Part shown: piece by piece, positions 8,992 through 16,266 of the stretch
Layout: each line of letters starts with the position of its first letter
Numbering within the stretch: position 1 is the first letter of the stretch
Assembly: GCF_027853915.1 (NCBI RefSeq)
Contig: NZ_JAQGLA010000005.1
Location: forward strand, 1-64,000
Direction of reading: 5' to 3'
Source of the DNA: Saccharopolyspora oryzae
GTDB lineage: Bacteria; Actinomycetota; Actinomycetes; Mycobacteriales; Pseudonocardiaceae
Length of the DNA stretch: 64,000 bases
Program-made: the position numbers and the translations under genes
The notes under the pieces: generated by a model
What the model saw: only the letters and a program-made list of their open reading frames with translations
Told to the model about the DNA's origin: nothing
Database searches by the model: none

Positions 8992-9480
8992 TCAAACCGC
9001 AGTGGCGAGGACTTCGTCCAAGAGCGTTTCCGCCTTGCCCTCGTCAGTGCCCTCGGCCAGCGCCAACTCGCTCACCAGGATCTGACGGGCCTTCGCCAGC
9101 ATTCGCTTCTCGCCTGCGGACAGGCCACGATCCTTCTCGCGTCGCCAGAGGTCGCGCACCACTTCGGCCACCTTGTTCACATCGCCGGAGGCGAGCTTCT
9201 CCAGGTTGGCCTTGTACCGTCGAGACCAGTTCGTCGGCTCTTCGGTGTGCGGGGCTCGCAGCACGTCGAAGACCCGATCGAGACCCTCCTGGCCGACCAC
9301 GTCCCGGACACCGACGATCTCGGCGTTGTCCGCGGGAACGCGCACGGTCAGGTCGCCCTGCGCGACCTTGAGGACGAGGTACTGCTTCTCCTCGCCCTTG
9401 ATCACACGAGTCTCGATTGCTTCGATGAGCGCGGCACCGTGATGCGGGTAGACGACGGTCTCTCCGACCTTGAAAACCAT
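8992..9480 (-). CDS. carD: CarD/CdnL RNA-polymerase-binding transcription factor
   Basis: 162 residues, the same size as mycobacterial CarD. The N-terminal Tudor-like RNAP-interaction domain begins [23 protein letters not shown] and includes [11 protein letters not shown]. The C-terminal helical DNA-binding part contains [46 protein letters not shown], with the tryptophan that wedges into the upstream edge of the transcription bubble. CarD stabilises open complexes at rRNA and many housekeeping promoters. A GGGGCAGAGGA ribosome-binding site precedes the ATG. A TAAAGT hexamer at 9508-9513 (minus strand) is a possible -10 element. Confidence 0.95.
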   Translation of the reverse strand: MVFKVGETVVYPHHGAALIEAIETRVIKGEEKQYLVLKVAQGDLTVRVPADNAEIVGVRDVVGQEGLDRVFDVLRAPHTEEPTNWSRRYKANLEKLASGDVNKVAEVVRDLWRREKDRGLSAGEKRMLAKARQILVSELALAEGTDEGKAETLLDEVLATAV

Positions 9481-9778
9481 GTGTCCTCTGCCCCTTTCGC
9501 TATGCCCACTTTACCACGCCGGGCAACTCGCCTTCGACGGCCCATCAGCCGTATTCGCAGGTCAAGCCATGGACTGGGGTTGACAAAGGGCACCCGAACG
9601 TGCAAGGAAGAACCTTTCGGCCCACTGAAATCGTCCACAGTGGACGGCCATTTCGAGCGAATGTTCGGCACCTCGGCGCCCCTCGATGCGTAGCTCGGCA
9701 AGACCCTGGGACACCTCCGCGCAGGCGGGGCATTAAGCTCCACGTGGTTGTCCGGCAATCAGGAAGGACGCTGCAACC
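9481..9778. promoter_or_regulatory. Divergent promoter region between carD and the lpqE-like gene
   Basis: 298 bp with no credible gene. It must hold both promoters. On the minus strand TAAAGT (9508-9513) is a possible carD -10. On the plus strand a TTGACA (9580-9585) lacks a clear -10 partner. A 15-bp odd palindrome, CGTCCACAGTGGACG, lies at 9632-9646; related GTCCAYAGTGG words occur in two other intergenic regions. AGGAAGG just upstream of 9779 is the ribosome-binding site for the lipoprotein. Confidence 0.5.
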
Positions 9779-10348
9779 GTGAGCCGCTCTCAGCACCACA
9801 AGGCCCTCCGCCTGCGGTTGATTCCGGCCGCACTCGGGATCGGCGCCATCGTCGCCCTCGGCGGGTGCAGCGCCGGTCAGGTGACCGAGACCGACACGCA
9901 GGTCGCCGCCGTGAACGGTGGCAACGGCGAGGTCCAGCAGGTCTCCGTCCGCAACGCGATGTTCACCTTCCCGACCGCTGGCACGTCGTACCCGGCCGGC
10001 TCGTCCGCCCCGCTCGAGGCCGTGCTGGCCAACGAGGGCCCGGCCGACAAGCTCGTCCAGGTCACCAGCCCGTACACCACGGCGCCGGCCACCATCGGCG
10101 GCGTCACCGACCTGCCGAGCCACACCGCGCTGCACGCCGTCGGCGCCTCCCCGGAGCTGACCAAGAACAGCGGTGAGCGCCGGGTCGAGATCACGCTGAA
10201 CGGGTTCAAGCAGGACATCACCGCTGGGGTGACCGTCCCGGTGACCTTCGTGTTCGAGAAGGCCGGCCCGGTGACCGTCCAGGTCCCGATCGGCACCGAC
10301 CACGCGGAGCGCCCGGACCACGGTGGCGACCACGGCAGCGAGCACTGA
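9779..10348 (+). CDS. LpqE-like secreted lipoprotein
   Basis: 189 residues from a GTG with AGGAAGG upstream. The basic n-region (HHKALRLRLIP) and hydrophobic core end in the lipobox VALGGC with Cys30 as the lipidation site. The mature part forms a beta-rich domain (VRNAMFTFP..., GSSAPLEAVLANEGPADKLVQVTSPY), a fold akin to PCu(A)C copper chaperones, though the full copper-ligand set is not evident. The tail is histidine- and aspartate-rich (DHAERPDHGGDHGSEH), which could bind metal. Position before radA and disA matches mycobacterial lpqE (from memory). Lipoprotein call is firm; metal binding is inferred. Confidence 0.8.
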   Translation: MSRSQHHKALRLRLIPAALGIGAIVALGGCSAGQVTETDTQVAAVNGGNGEVQQVSVRNAMFTFPTAGTSYPAGSSAPLEAVLANEGPADKLVQVTSPYTTAPATIGGVTDLPSHTALHAVGASPELTKNSGERRVEITLNGFKQDITAGVTVPVTFVFEKAGPVTVQVPIGTDHAERPDHGGDHGSEH

Positions 10349-10364
10349 CCCAGAGCTTCACCAG

Positions 10365-10397
10365 ATCGGGCCGTCCGCTTGGAGCGGGCGGCCCGAT
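10365..10397 (+). terminator. Hairpin terminator after the lpqE-like gene
   Basis: A 14-bp inverted repeat (ATCGGGCCGTCCGC / GCGGGCGGCCCGAT) has a 5-nt loop (ttgga) and one internal mismatch. It begins 17 bp after the lipoprotein stop and lies before the radA start. It would isolate radA-disA from the upstream gene. Confidence 0.7.
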
Positions 10398-10459
10398 TCG
10401 CATTCCGGCCCCAAGGGCGCGCAGTAGCGGCGTCCGCCTGGGCGGATAGCCTCGGCCTC

Positions 10460-11830
10460 GTGCCGCCGAAGAACGCCAAAGCCGCTCGTCCTGCTTACCG
10501 CTGCGCCGACTGCGGCCACGAGGTCGCCAAGTGGGTCGGGCGCTGCCCGGGCTGCCAGGCGTGGGGCACCATCGAGGAGGCCGCCCCGGCCAGACCCGCG
10601 TTGGCCAAGGTCAGCGCCGGTGCGCCGGCCACTCCGGCGCGTCCGATCGCCGAGGTCGACCTGGACTCGGCCCGCGCGGTGTCCACCGGCATCGGCGAGC
10701 TGGACCGGGTGCTCGGCGGCGGCATCGTGCCCGGCGCGGTCGTGCTGCTGGCCGGCGAGCCGGGTGTGGGCAAGTCCACACTCCTGCTGGAGGTCGCCCA
10801 CCGCTGGGCCACCAACTCCGCGCGCGGCCCGTCGCTGTACGTCACGGGCGAGGAATCCGCAGGTCAGGTGCGCCTTCGAGCGGAGCGGACGGATTCGGTG
10901 CACCCGCAGCTGTTCCTCGGCGCGGAAAGCGACCTGTCCGCCGTGCTCGGGCACGTCGACGCCGTGCGGCCCGGGCTGCTGATCGTCGACTCGGTGCAGA
11001 CCGTGCAGTCCCCGGACGCCGAGGGCACGCCCGGCGGCGTCACCCAGGTCCGGGCGGTCACCACCGCGCTGGTGGCGCTGGCCAAGGAGCGCGGGCTGCC
11101 GGTGGTGCTGGTCGGGCACGTCACGAAGGACGGCGCGGTCGCCGGTCCGCGCGTGCTCGAGCACCTGGTCGACGTGGTGCTGCACTTCGAGGGCGACCGG
11201 CACTCGGCGCTGCGGATGCTGCGCGGTGTGAAGAACCGGTTCGGCCCCGCCGACGAGGTCGGCTGCTTCGAGCAGCGCGACGACGGCATCGCCGAGGTGC
11301 CCGACCCGTCCGGGCTGTTCATCAACCGGCAGGAGTCGGTGGTCGACGGCACCGCGGTGACCGTCATGGTCGAGGGCAAGCGGCCGCTGCTGGTCGAGGT
11401 CCAGGCGCTGCTGATGCACACCCAGATGGCGATGCCGAGGCGGTCGGTCAGCGGGCTGGACTCGGCGCGGGTGTCGATGACGCTCGCCGTGCTGGGCAAG
11501 CACGGCAAGATCCCCACCAGCGAGTACGACGTGTTCGCCGCGACGGTCGGGGGCCAGAAGGTCGGCGAACCCGCCGCGGACCTCGCGGTGGCGCTGGCGA
11601 TCGCCTCCTCGCGCAAGAGCAAACCGCTGCCGCCGAACCTGGTCGTGGTCGGCGAGGTCGGCCTGGCGGGCGAGATCCGCCGGGTCAACGGGGTCGGGCG
11701 GCGGCTGGCCGAGGCCGCGCGGCTCGGCTTCGACCGGGCCCTGGTGCCCCCGGACTCGGGTCCGCTGCCGAAGGGCGTGCGGGCCACGGTCGTGTCGAAC
11801 ATCGGCGACGCGCTCAAGATCGTGAGGTGA
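10460..11830 (+). CDS. radA: DNA repair protein RadA/Sms
   Basis: 456 residues from the GTG at 10460; an earlier in-frame ATG would add non-conserved sequence that overlaps the terminator. An N-terminal four-cysteine zinc finger ([20 protein letters not shown]) precedes a RecA-like ATPase with Walker [13 protein letters not shown] and the RadA-specific KNRFG motif ([14 protein letters not shown]). A C-terminal Lon-protease-like domain follows (VEVQALL...[21 protein letters not shown]). RadA drives branch migration of recombination intermediates. disA starts 2 bp downstream, so the two form one unit. Confidence 0.96.
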   Translation: MPPKNAKAARPAYRCADCGHEVAKWVGRCPGCQAWGTIEEAAPARPALAKVSAGAPATPARPIAEVDLDSARAVSTGIGELDRVLGGGIVPGAVVLLAGEPGVGKSTLLLEVAHRWATNSARGPSLYVTGEESAGQVRLRAERTDSVHPQLFLGAESDLSAVLGHVDAVRPGLLIVDSVQTVQSPDAEGTPGGVTQVRAVTTALVALAKERGLPVVLVGHVTKDGAVAGPRVLEHLVDVVLHFEGDRHSALRMLRGVKNRFGPADEVGCFEQRDDGIAEVPDPSGLFINRQESVVDGTAVTVMVEGKRPLLVEVQALLMHTQMAMPRRSVSGLDSARVSMTLAVLGKHGKIPTSEYDVFAATVGGQKVGEPAADLAVALAIASSRKSKPLPPNLVVVGEVGLAGEIRRVNGVGRRLAEAARLGFDRALVPPDSGPLPKGVRATVVSNIGDALKIVR

Positions 11831-11832
11831 CG

Positions 11833-12939
11833 ATGAGCCACGAGGCGCTGCGCGCCACGCTGGCCCGGCTAGCTCCCGGCACCGACCTGCGCGACGGCCT
11901 GGAGCGCATCCTGCGCGGCCGCACGGGCGGGCTGATCGTGCTCGGCTACGACCCGGCCGTGGAAGCGCTCTGCGACGGCGGTTTCCACCTGGACATCGAG
12001 TTCAGCGCCACCCGGCTGCGCGAGCTGTCCAAGATGGACGGTGCGGTGGTGCTGTCCACCGACGCCCGGCGGATCATGCGCGCGAACGTGCACCTGGTGC
12101 CCGATGCGAGCACGCCCACCGACGAGTCCGGCACCCGCCACCGCACGGCGGAGCGCACCGCGATCCAGACCGGTTACCCGGTGGTGTCGGTCAGCCAGTC
12201 GATGAGCATCATCAGCGTCTACACGCAGGGCCACCGGCACGTGCTGATCGGCTCGCCGGAGATCCTGTCCCGCGCCAACCAGGCCCTGTCCACGCTGGAG
12301 CGCTACACCGCGCGCCTGGCCGAGGTCGCGCAGTCGCTGTCGGCGCTGGAGATCGAGGACTACGTGACGCTGCGGGACGCGATGACCGTCGTGCAGCGGA
12401 TGGAGATGGTGCGGCGGATCGCCGACGAGATCGAGGGCGACGTGATCGAGCTCGGCGGCGACGGTCGGCTGATCCAGCTGCAGCTGGACGAGCTGGTCGG
12501 CCCGCTGCGCGATGCCCGCACCAAGCACGGCACGCGCGACGGCGTCGACCTGGACCGCGAGCTGATCGTGCACGAGTACCTGCCGACCAGCGGCGCGATG
12601 CCGACGTCGGAGCAGGCGAAGCGGGCTCTGCGCAAGCTGGACGCGACCGAGCTGCTGGACCTGACGGCGATCGCCGGCGCCTTCGGCTACCCGGACACGC
12701 CGGAGGCCCTGGACCAGCACCTGAGCCCGCGCGGTTACCGGCTCCTGGCCAGGATCCCCCGCCTGCCCGCAACGGCCCGCCACCAGCTGGTGGAGCACTT
12801 CGGCTCCCTGCAACGGCTTCTCGCCGCGACGGTGGAGGAACTCCGCGAGGTGTGCGGGGTCAGCGACGCGCAAGCCCGCATGGTGCGGGAAGGTCTGTCC
12901 CGCCTGGCCGAATCGTCCATCGTGGACCCGTTCGCCTGA
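11833..12939 (+). CDS. disA: Diadenylate cyclase DisA (c-di-AMP synthase, DNA-integrity scanner)
   Basis: 368 residues. The N-terminal DAC domain carries both catalytic motifs: DGA ([10 protein letters not shown], residues 69-71) and RHR ([11 protein letters not shown], 102-104). A helical linker follows, then a C-terminal helix-hairpin-helix DNA-binding region ([46 protein letters not shown]). It converts two ATP to c-di-AMP and is inhibited on branched DNA; RadA modulates it in other bacteria. The coupling to radA seen here fits that link. No c-di-AMP phosphodiesterase or convincing c-di-AMP riboswitch was found in the window. Confidence 0.96.
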   Translation: MSHEALRATLARLAPGTDLRDGLERILRGRTGGLIVLGYDPAVEALCDGGFHLDIEFSATRLRELSKMDGAVVLSTDARRIMRANVHLVPDASTPTDESGTRHRTAERTAIQTGYPVVSVSQSMSIISVYTQGHRHVLIGSPEILSRANQALSTLERYTARLAEVAQSLSALEIEDYVTLRDAMTVVQRMEMVRRIADEIEGDVIELGGDGRLIQLQLDELVGPLRDARTKHGTRDGVDLDRELIVHEYLPTSGAMPTSEQAKRALRKLDATELLDLTAIAGAFGYPDTPEALDQHLSPRGYRLLARIPRLPATARHQLVEHFGSLQRLLAATVEELREVCGVSDAQARMVREGLSRLAESSIVDPFA

Positions 12940-12949
12940 CGCCGGGGGC

Positions 12950-13534
12950 TCAGGGGGTCAGGCGGAACTCGGCCGGGGCGCTGTTGAGGGACGCGAGCCT
13001 GGCCACCACCTGGTACTGGCCCTCCGCCGCCTTGGGCTGGTCGGGGGCGCAGTCCTGGGTGGACGTCAGGCCGGACCACTCGACGTCGTTGCGGACCGAC
13101 TGGCCGGGCTGGAGCAGCGGCTGCTCGTTGGTCGACTCGGCGTAGCAGTCGTTGCTGGACCACACGTGCTTGCCTGCCTGGGAGGTCACGGTCAGCTCGC
13201 GCAGCGTTCGGTTGGTGTCGCGCACGCACGGCCGGTCGCCCGCGTTGGTGATCACCATGCTCATCGGAACCCGGTCACCGGCCTTGAACTCCGGGCGGGG
13301 CAGCTCCGCGACCACCCGGATCACTTCGTCCGGGCACTGCGGCGGCGGTTCGTCCGCGGCCACCGCGACCGGCGGCCCCGGCGGCGGTGCCGCCTGCGGC
13401 TGGGGTTCCGAACCGCCGAGGAGCGCGATCGCTCCCCAGACGAGCAGGACGAGCGCGAGCAGGGCAGCAGCGATCGCCACCACGCGGCGACGCCAGTACA
13501 CCGCAGGCGACAACGGCCCGTTCGGATCAAGCAC
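12950..13534 (-). CDS. Single-pass membrane-anchored extracytoplasmic protein
   Basis: 194 residues. After a short cytoplasmic stretch (MLDPNGPLSPAVYWRRR) there is one transmembrane helix (VVAIAAALLALVLLVWGAIALL, about 18-39), a proline-rich linker, and an extracytoplasmic beta-rich domain with four cysteines (CPDEVIRV, RPCVRDTN, SNDCYAES, TQDCAPDQ). The four cysteines could pair as two disulfides. Placement just after disA and on the opposite strand matches a conserved mycobacterial membrane protein (Rv3587c position, from memory). The biochemical role is unknown. Only 10 bp separate its end from the disA end. Confidence 0.7.
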   Translation of the reverse strand: MLDPNGPLSPAVYWRRRVVAIAAALLALVLLVWGAIALLGGSEPQPQAAPPPGPPVAVAADEPPPQCPDEVIRVVAELPRPEFKAGDRVPMSMVITNAGDRPCVRDTNRTLRELTVTSQAGKHVWSSNDCYAESTNEQPLLQPGQSVRNDVEWSGLTSTQDCAPDQPKAAEGQYQVVARLASLNSAPAEFRLTP

Positions 13535-13645
13535 GGATCGACAGTAGCGCGACGACTACTCCATGCAGCCCTATCGACGATCACCCGATAAGGTGCAACT
13601 CGCCAAATCCTCCCCCTCCAACGTCGTCACTCGGTAGAGGGAGTT

Positions 13646-13709
13646 GCGCCAATTTCGTGCGAAATCGGCGTTCACCCGGGTGACGGTCAATTTCGTACGA
13701 AATTGGCGC
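13646..13709. repeat. AT-rich nested palindrome pair (GTAC-core variant)
   Basis: Within the roughly 318-bp gap between the membrane protein and mutY lies an inverted repeat with 20-bp arms (GCGCCAATTTCGTGCGAAAT at 13646-13665 against 13690-13709, one mismatch). The right arm contains an 18-bp perfect palindrome, CAATTTCGTACGAAATTG (13688-13705), and the left arm is nearly palindromic. The layout resembles the hairpin of the composite repeats but with a different core. The rest of the gap holds nothing I can identify beyond the presumed divergent promoters. Confidence 0.75.
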
Positions 13710-13852
13710 CCGCTCCTTGCTCCCAGCGGGATTTGGGCTGGTCGTCGAGGTTGTTCCGGGTGGAGTTCCGAGCTGAGGCTTTGGTGACTGCGCGTGGTTG
13801 GGACGGGCGTGGTTTTTCGCCGGATCCGGGGCCTGGCAGGATCGGTCGTGCC

Positions 13853-14758
13853 ATGAAGACCTCCGCCGCGAACCCCGTTGCCCCGCCGCTGAACCCGATC
13901 GAGCTGATCGACTGGTTCGCCGCCACCGCCCGACCGCTGCCGTGGCGCGCCCCCGGCATCACCGGATGGGGCGTGCTGGTCAGCGAGACGATGCTGCAGC
14001 AGACGCCGGTCAACCGGGTCCAGCCGATCTGGGAGGAGTGGATGCGCCGCTGGCCGCTCCCCTCCGACCTGGCCGCCGAACCGCAGGGCGAGGTCGTGCG
14101 CGCCTGGGGCAAGCTCGGCTACCCGCGCCGGGCGCTGCGCCTGCACGAAGCCGCCGGGATCATCGCGGCCGAGCACGGCGACGTCGTCCCCTCGGACGTC
14201 AACACCCTGCTGGCGCTGCCGGGCATCGGCGCCTACACCGCGCGTGCGGTGGCCGCCTTCGCCTACGGCAAGCGCGCTCCGGTGGTCGACACGAACGTCC
14301 GGCGCGTGGTGGCCCGAGCCGTGCACGGCGCCGGTGACGCGGGGCCGCCGTCGACCAAGCGCGACCTCGACGACGTCGACGCCCTCCTCCCCGACGACGA
14401 CGCGTCCGCCGCGCGGCTCTCCGCGGCCCTGATGGAGCTCGGACAGGTGGTGTGCACGGTGCGCTCGCCGCTGTGCGAGTCGTGCCCGATCGCGCACGAC
14501 TGCGCCTGGCAGCACGCCGGACGACCGGCCTACGCGGGCCCACCGAAGAAGGTGCAGAAGTTCGCGGGCACCGACCGCCAGGTGCGCGGCAAGCTGCTCG
14601 ACGTGCTGCGCGGGGCCACCGGTCCGGTGCAGCGCGAGCAGCTGGACGCGGTGTGGTCCGACGCCGGGCAGCGCGACCGCTGCCTGGACTCGCTGCTGGT
14701 GGACGGGCTCGTCGAGCAGACCGACGACGGCCGCTTCGCGCTGCCGGGAGAGCACTGA
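13853..14758 (+). CDS. mutY: A/G-specific adenine glycosylase
   Basis: 301 residues from the ATG at 13853. It opens with the MutY core (LIDWFAATARPLPWRAPGITGWGVLVSETMLQQTPVNRV), including the catalytic Glu in SETMLQQTP. The helix-hairpin-helix is LPGIGAYTARAVAAFAYGKRAPVVDTNVRRV with the catalytic Asp. The iron-sulfur cluster loop is intact (C-x6-C-x2-C-x5-C: CTVRSPLCESCPIAHDC). The tail is a shortened C-terminal region. It removes adenine mispaired with 8-oxoguanine. The stop overlaps the next start by 1 bp (TGATG). Confidence 0.95.
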   Translation: MKTSAANPVAPPLNPIELIDWFAATARPLPWRAPGITGWGVLVSETMLQQTPVNRVQPIWEEWMRRWPLPSDLAAEPQGEVVRAWGKLGYPRRALRLHEAAGIIAAEHGDVVPSDVNTLLALPGIGAYTARAVAAFAYGKRAPVVDTNVRRVVARAVHGAGDAGPPSTKRDLDDVDALLPDDDASAARLSAALMELGQVVCTVRSPLCESCPIAHDCAWQHAGRPAYAGPPKKVQKFAGTDRQVRGKLLDVLRGATGPVQREQLDAVWSDAGQRDRCLDSLLVDGLVEQTDDGRFALPGEH

Positions 14759-15273
14759 TGGCGCACGCGCTGGTGTTCTTCTTCGACGACCGCACGGAGT
14801 CGGAGATCCGCGGCCTGTGGCAGCGGCTGGACGCCGCGGGTGTGCCGAGCCCGAACGGCAAGCAGCGTCCGCACGTGACCTTGGCGGCGGCCGGGAGCAT
14901 CCCGCCTGCCGCGCGCAAGGCGGTCCGCTCCGAGCTGGACCTGCTGTCCATCCCGGACCTCTGGCTGCACACCCTCGGCACGTTCCCCGGCGAGGACCGG
15001 ACGCTGCTGCTGGGCGCCGTGGTGGACGCCGAGCTGCTCGCGGTGCACTCCGCGGTCCACGACGCCCTGGCCGGCCGGGTCCAGAACCCCTCGGCGTACT
15101 ACTTCCCGGGCGGCTGGATCCCGCACTGCACCCTCGCCCAGGGCCTCACCGAGGACCAACTCTCCGCGGGCTTCCGCACCCTGCAACCCCCGGAGGCGGT
15201 GCGCGCCGCGATCAGCGAAGTCGCCATCGTCGACACCCGCACCGGAGACGCCGAAACCGTCCTCACCCGCTGA
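14758..15273 (+). CDS. 2'-5' RNA ligase / LigT-like phosphoesterase family protein
   Basis: 171 residues starting at the ATG that overlaps the mutY stop by 1 bp. Both signature histidine motifs of the 2H phosphoesterase superfamily are visible: HVTLAAAG near residue 40 and HCTLAQGL near residue 123, each fitting HxTL. Such proteins hydrolyse or ligate 2',3'-cyclic phosphates or 2'-5' linkages in RNA; the natural substrate here is unknown. Coupling to mutY suggests shared expression but not necessarily a shared process. Confidence 0.85.
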   Translation: MAHALVFFFDDRTESEIRGLWQRLDAAGVPSPNGKQRPHVTLAAAGSIPPAARKAVRSELDLLSIPDLWLHTLGTFPGEDRTLLLGAVVDAELLAVHSAVHDALAGRVQNPSAYYFPGGWIPHCTLAQGLTEDQLSAGFRTLQPPEAVRAAISEVAIVDTRTGDAETVLTR

Positions 15274-15283
15274 CCCGAACCCG

Positions 15284-15459
15284 CAGTTTCAATTGAAACT
15301 GCGCTCCGCCGTGCCTGGGTTTTACAGTTTCAATTGAAACTGCACACCCGGGCGTGTCGGGACCCCGGCGTGTCGGGACTTGTGGACAAGTTCCGGGTCC
15401 TGTGGACAACTTCCGCAATTTCAATGGAAATCAGAGGTCCGATTTCCATTGAAATTGCG
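15284..15459. repeat. Composite intergenic repeat, copy B (two perfect DnaA boxes)
   Basis: Fills most of the roughly 309-bp gap between the RNA-ligase-like gene and the ATPase. The 18-bp palindrome CAGTTTCAATTGAAACTG lies at 15284-15301 and 15325-15342. GGCGTGTCGGGA repeats follow. Two perfect TGTGGACAA boxes lie at 15381-15389 and 15401-15409, starting 20 bp apart. A 19-bp perfect hairpin (arms 15414-15432 and 15441-15459, 8-nt loop) ends it. Same order and near-identical spacing as copy A. A 13-bp palindrome, GTCCATAGTGGAC, at 15487-15499 lies downstream in the presumed promoter. Confidence 0.85.
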
Positions 15460-15582
15460 TGTCGCGCGGGGAGCGGGGGACTTCTGGTCCATAGTGGACG
15501 CTGTTTGGCTGATCACGAGTTGCCGAGCGGTGGGCGAGGCACCAGGTTGGTGATCGGCAGTCCGCGCGTGGCAGGAGGACGC

Positions 15583-16266
15583 ATGTACGTCGACGGCGTG
15601 AGCATCGTCGGCCGCGGGATCGCCGCCAAGGGGCCGGAAGGCGTCGTGTTCGCCAACCTCGACCTGGAGGTCTCCTCCGGATCCCTCGCCGTGGTGGCCG
15701 GTCCCGGCGGAACCGGTCGGACCTCGTTGCTGCTCGCGCTGTCCGGTCGTCTCCCGCTGATCACCGGGTACCTCGACGTCTCCGGGCACGTGCTGCCCGC
15801 GCAGGCCAAGGCGGTGCGGCAGCTGGTCAGACCGGCGCGGCTGCGACCCGGCTACGAGCTCGAGGAGCAGCACCGGGTGCGCGAGGCCATCCGGGAGCGC
15901 CACCTGATCAGCGGCGCATCCCTCCGCGACATCGACGCCGCGCTCTCCCTCGTCGGACTCGCCCCCGACCGGTCCGCGCTGGTCGGCGAACTGCACGCCG
16001 CCGACCAGCTGCTGCTCGCGATCGCGCTGACCGTCGCGTCCTTCCCCGCCGGGATCCTCGTCGACGACGTCGACGTCGGCCTGCCGATGGCGTCGCGGGC
16101 GCAGGTGTGGGCCGCGCTGCACGAGGTCACCCGGACCGGGATGACCGTGCTGGCCAGCGCCACCGACGCGCCGTCCGGGGACGTCGAGGTGATCCACCTC
16201 CCCGCGCGCGAGCCGGAGGAACTGCCCACCGATGTGTTCGACCTGCTGGAGGAGGACACGCAGTGA
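15583..16266 (+). CDS. Degenerate ABC-type ATPase partnered with YhgE/Pip protein
   Basis: 227 residues from the ATG at 15583, with GGAGGA 5 bp upstream. The fold reads like an ABC ATPase, but key residues are changed. Walker A is GPGGTGRTSL, with Arg for the catalytic Lys. The LSGGQ signature region reads VGELHAADQLLLAIAL. The Walker B end is ILVDDVD, Asp instead of Glu. The H-loop reads ASATDAP without His. It may bind nucleotide weakly or act structurally. Its last 4 bp overlap the start of the YhgE/Pip gene (GTGA), so the pair is co-translated. It is probably a divergent ABC-like accessory rather than a standard transporter motor. Confidence 0.75.
   Translation: MYVDGVSIVGRGIAAKGPEGVVFANLDLEVSSGSLAVVAGPGGTGRTSLLLALSGRLPLITGYLDVSGHVLPAQAKAVRQLVRPARLRPGYELEEQHRVREAIRERHLISGASLRDIDAALSLVGLAPDRSALVGELHAADQLLLAIALTVASFPAGILVDDVDVGLPMASRAQVWAALHEVTRTGMTVLASATDAPSGDVEVIHLPAREPEELPTDVFDLLEEDTQ

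Noticed and set aside
10379-10460. Upstream ATG start for radA
   Set aside because: It would put 27 non-conserved residues in front of the zinc finger and begin inside the terminator hairpin of the previous gene; the GTG at 10460 fits the family.
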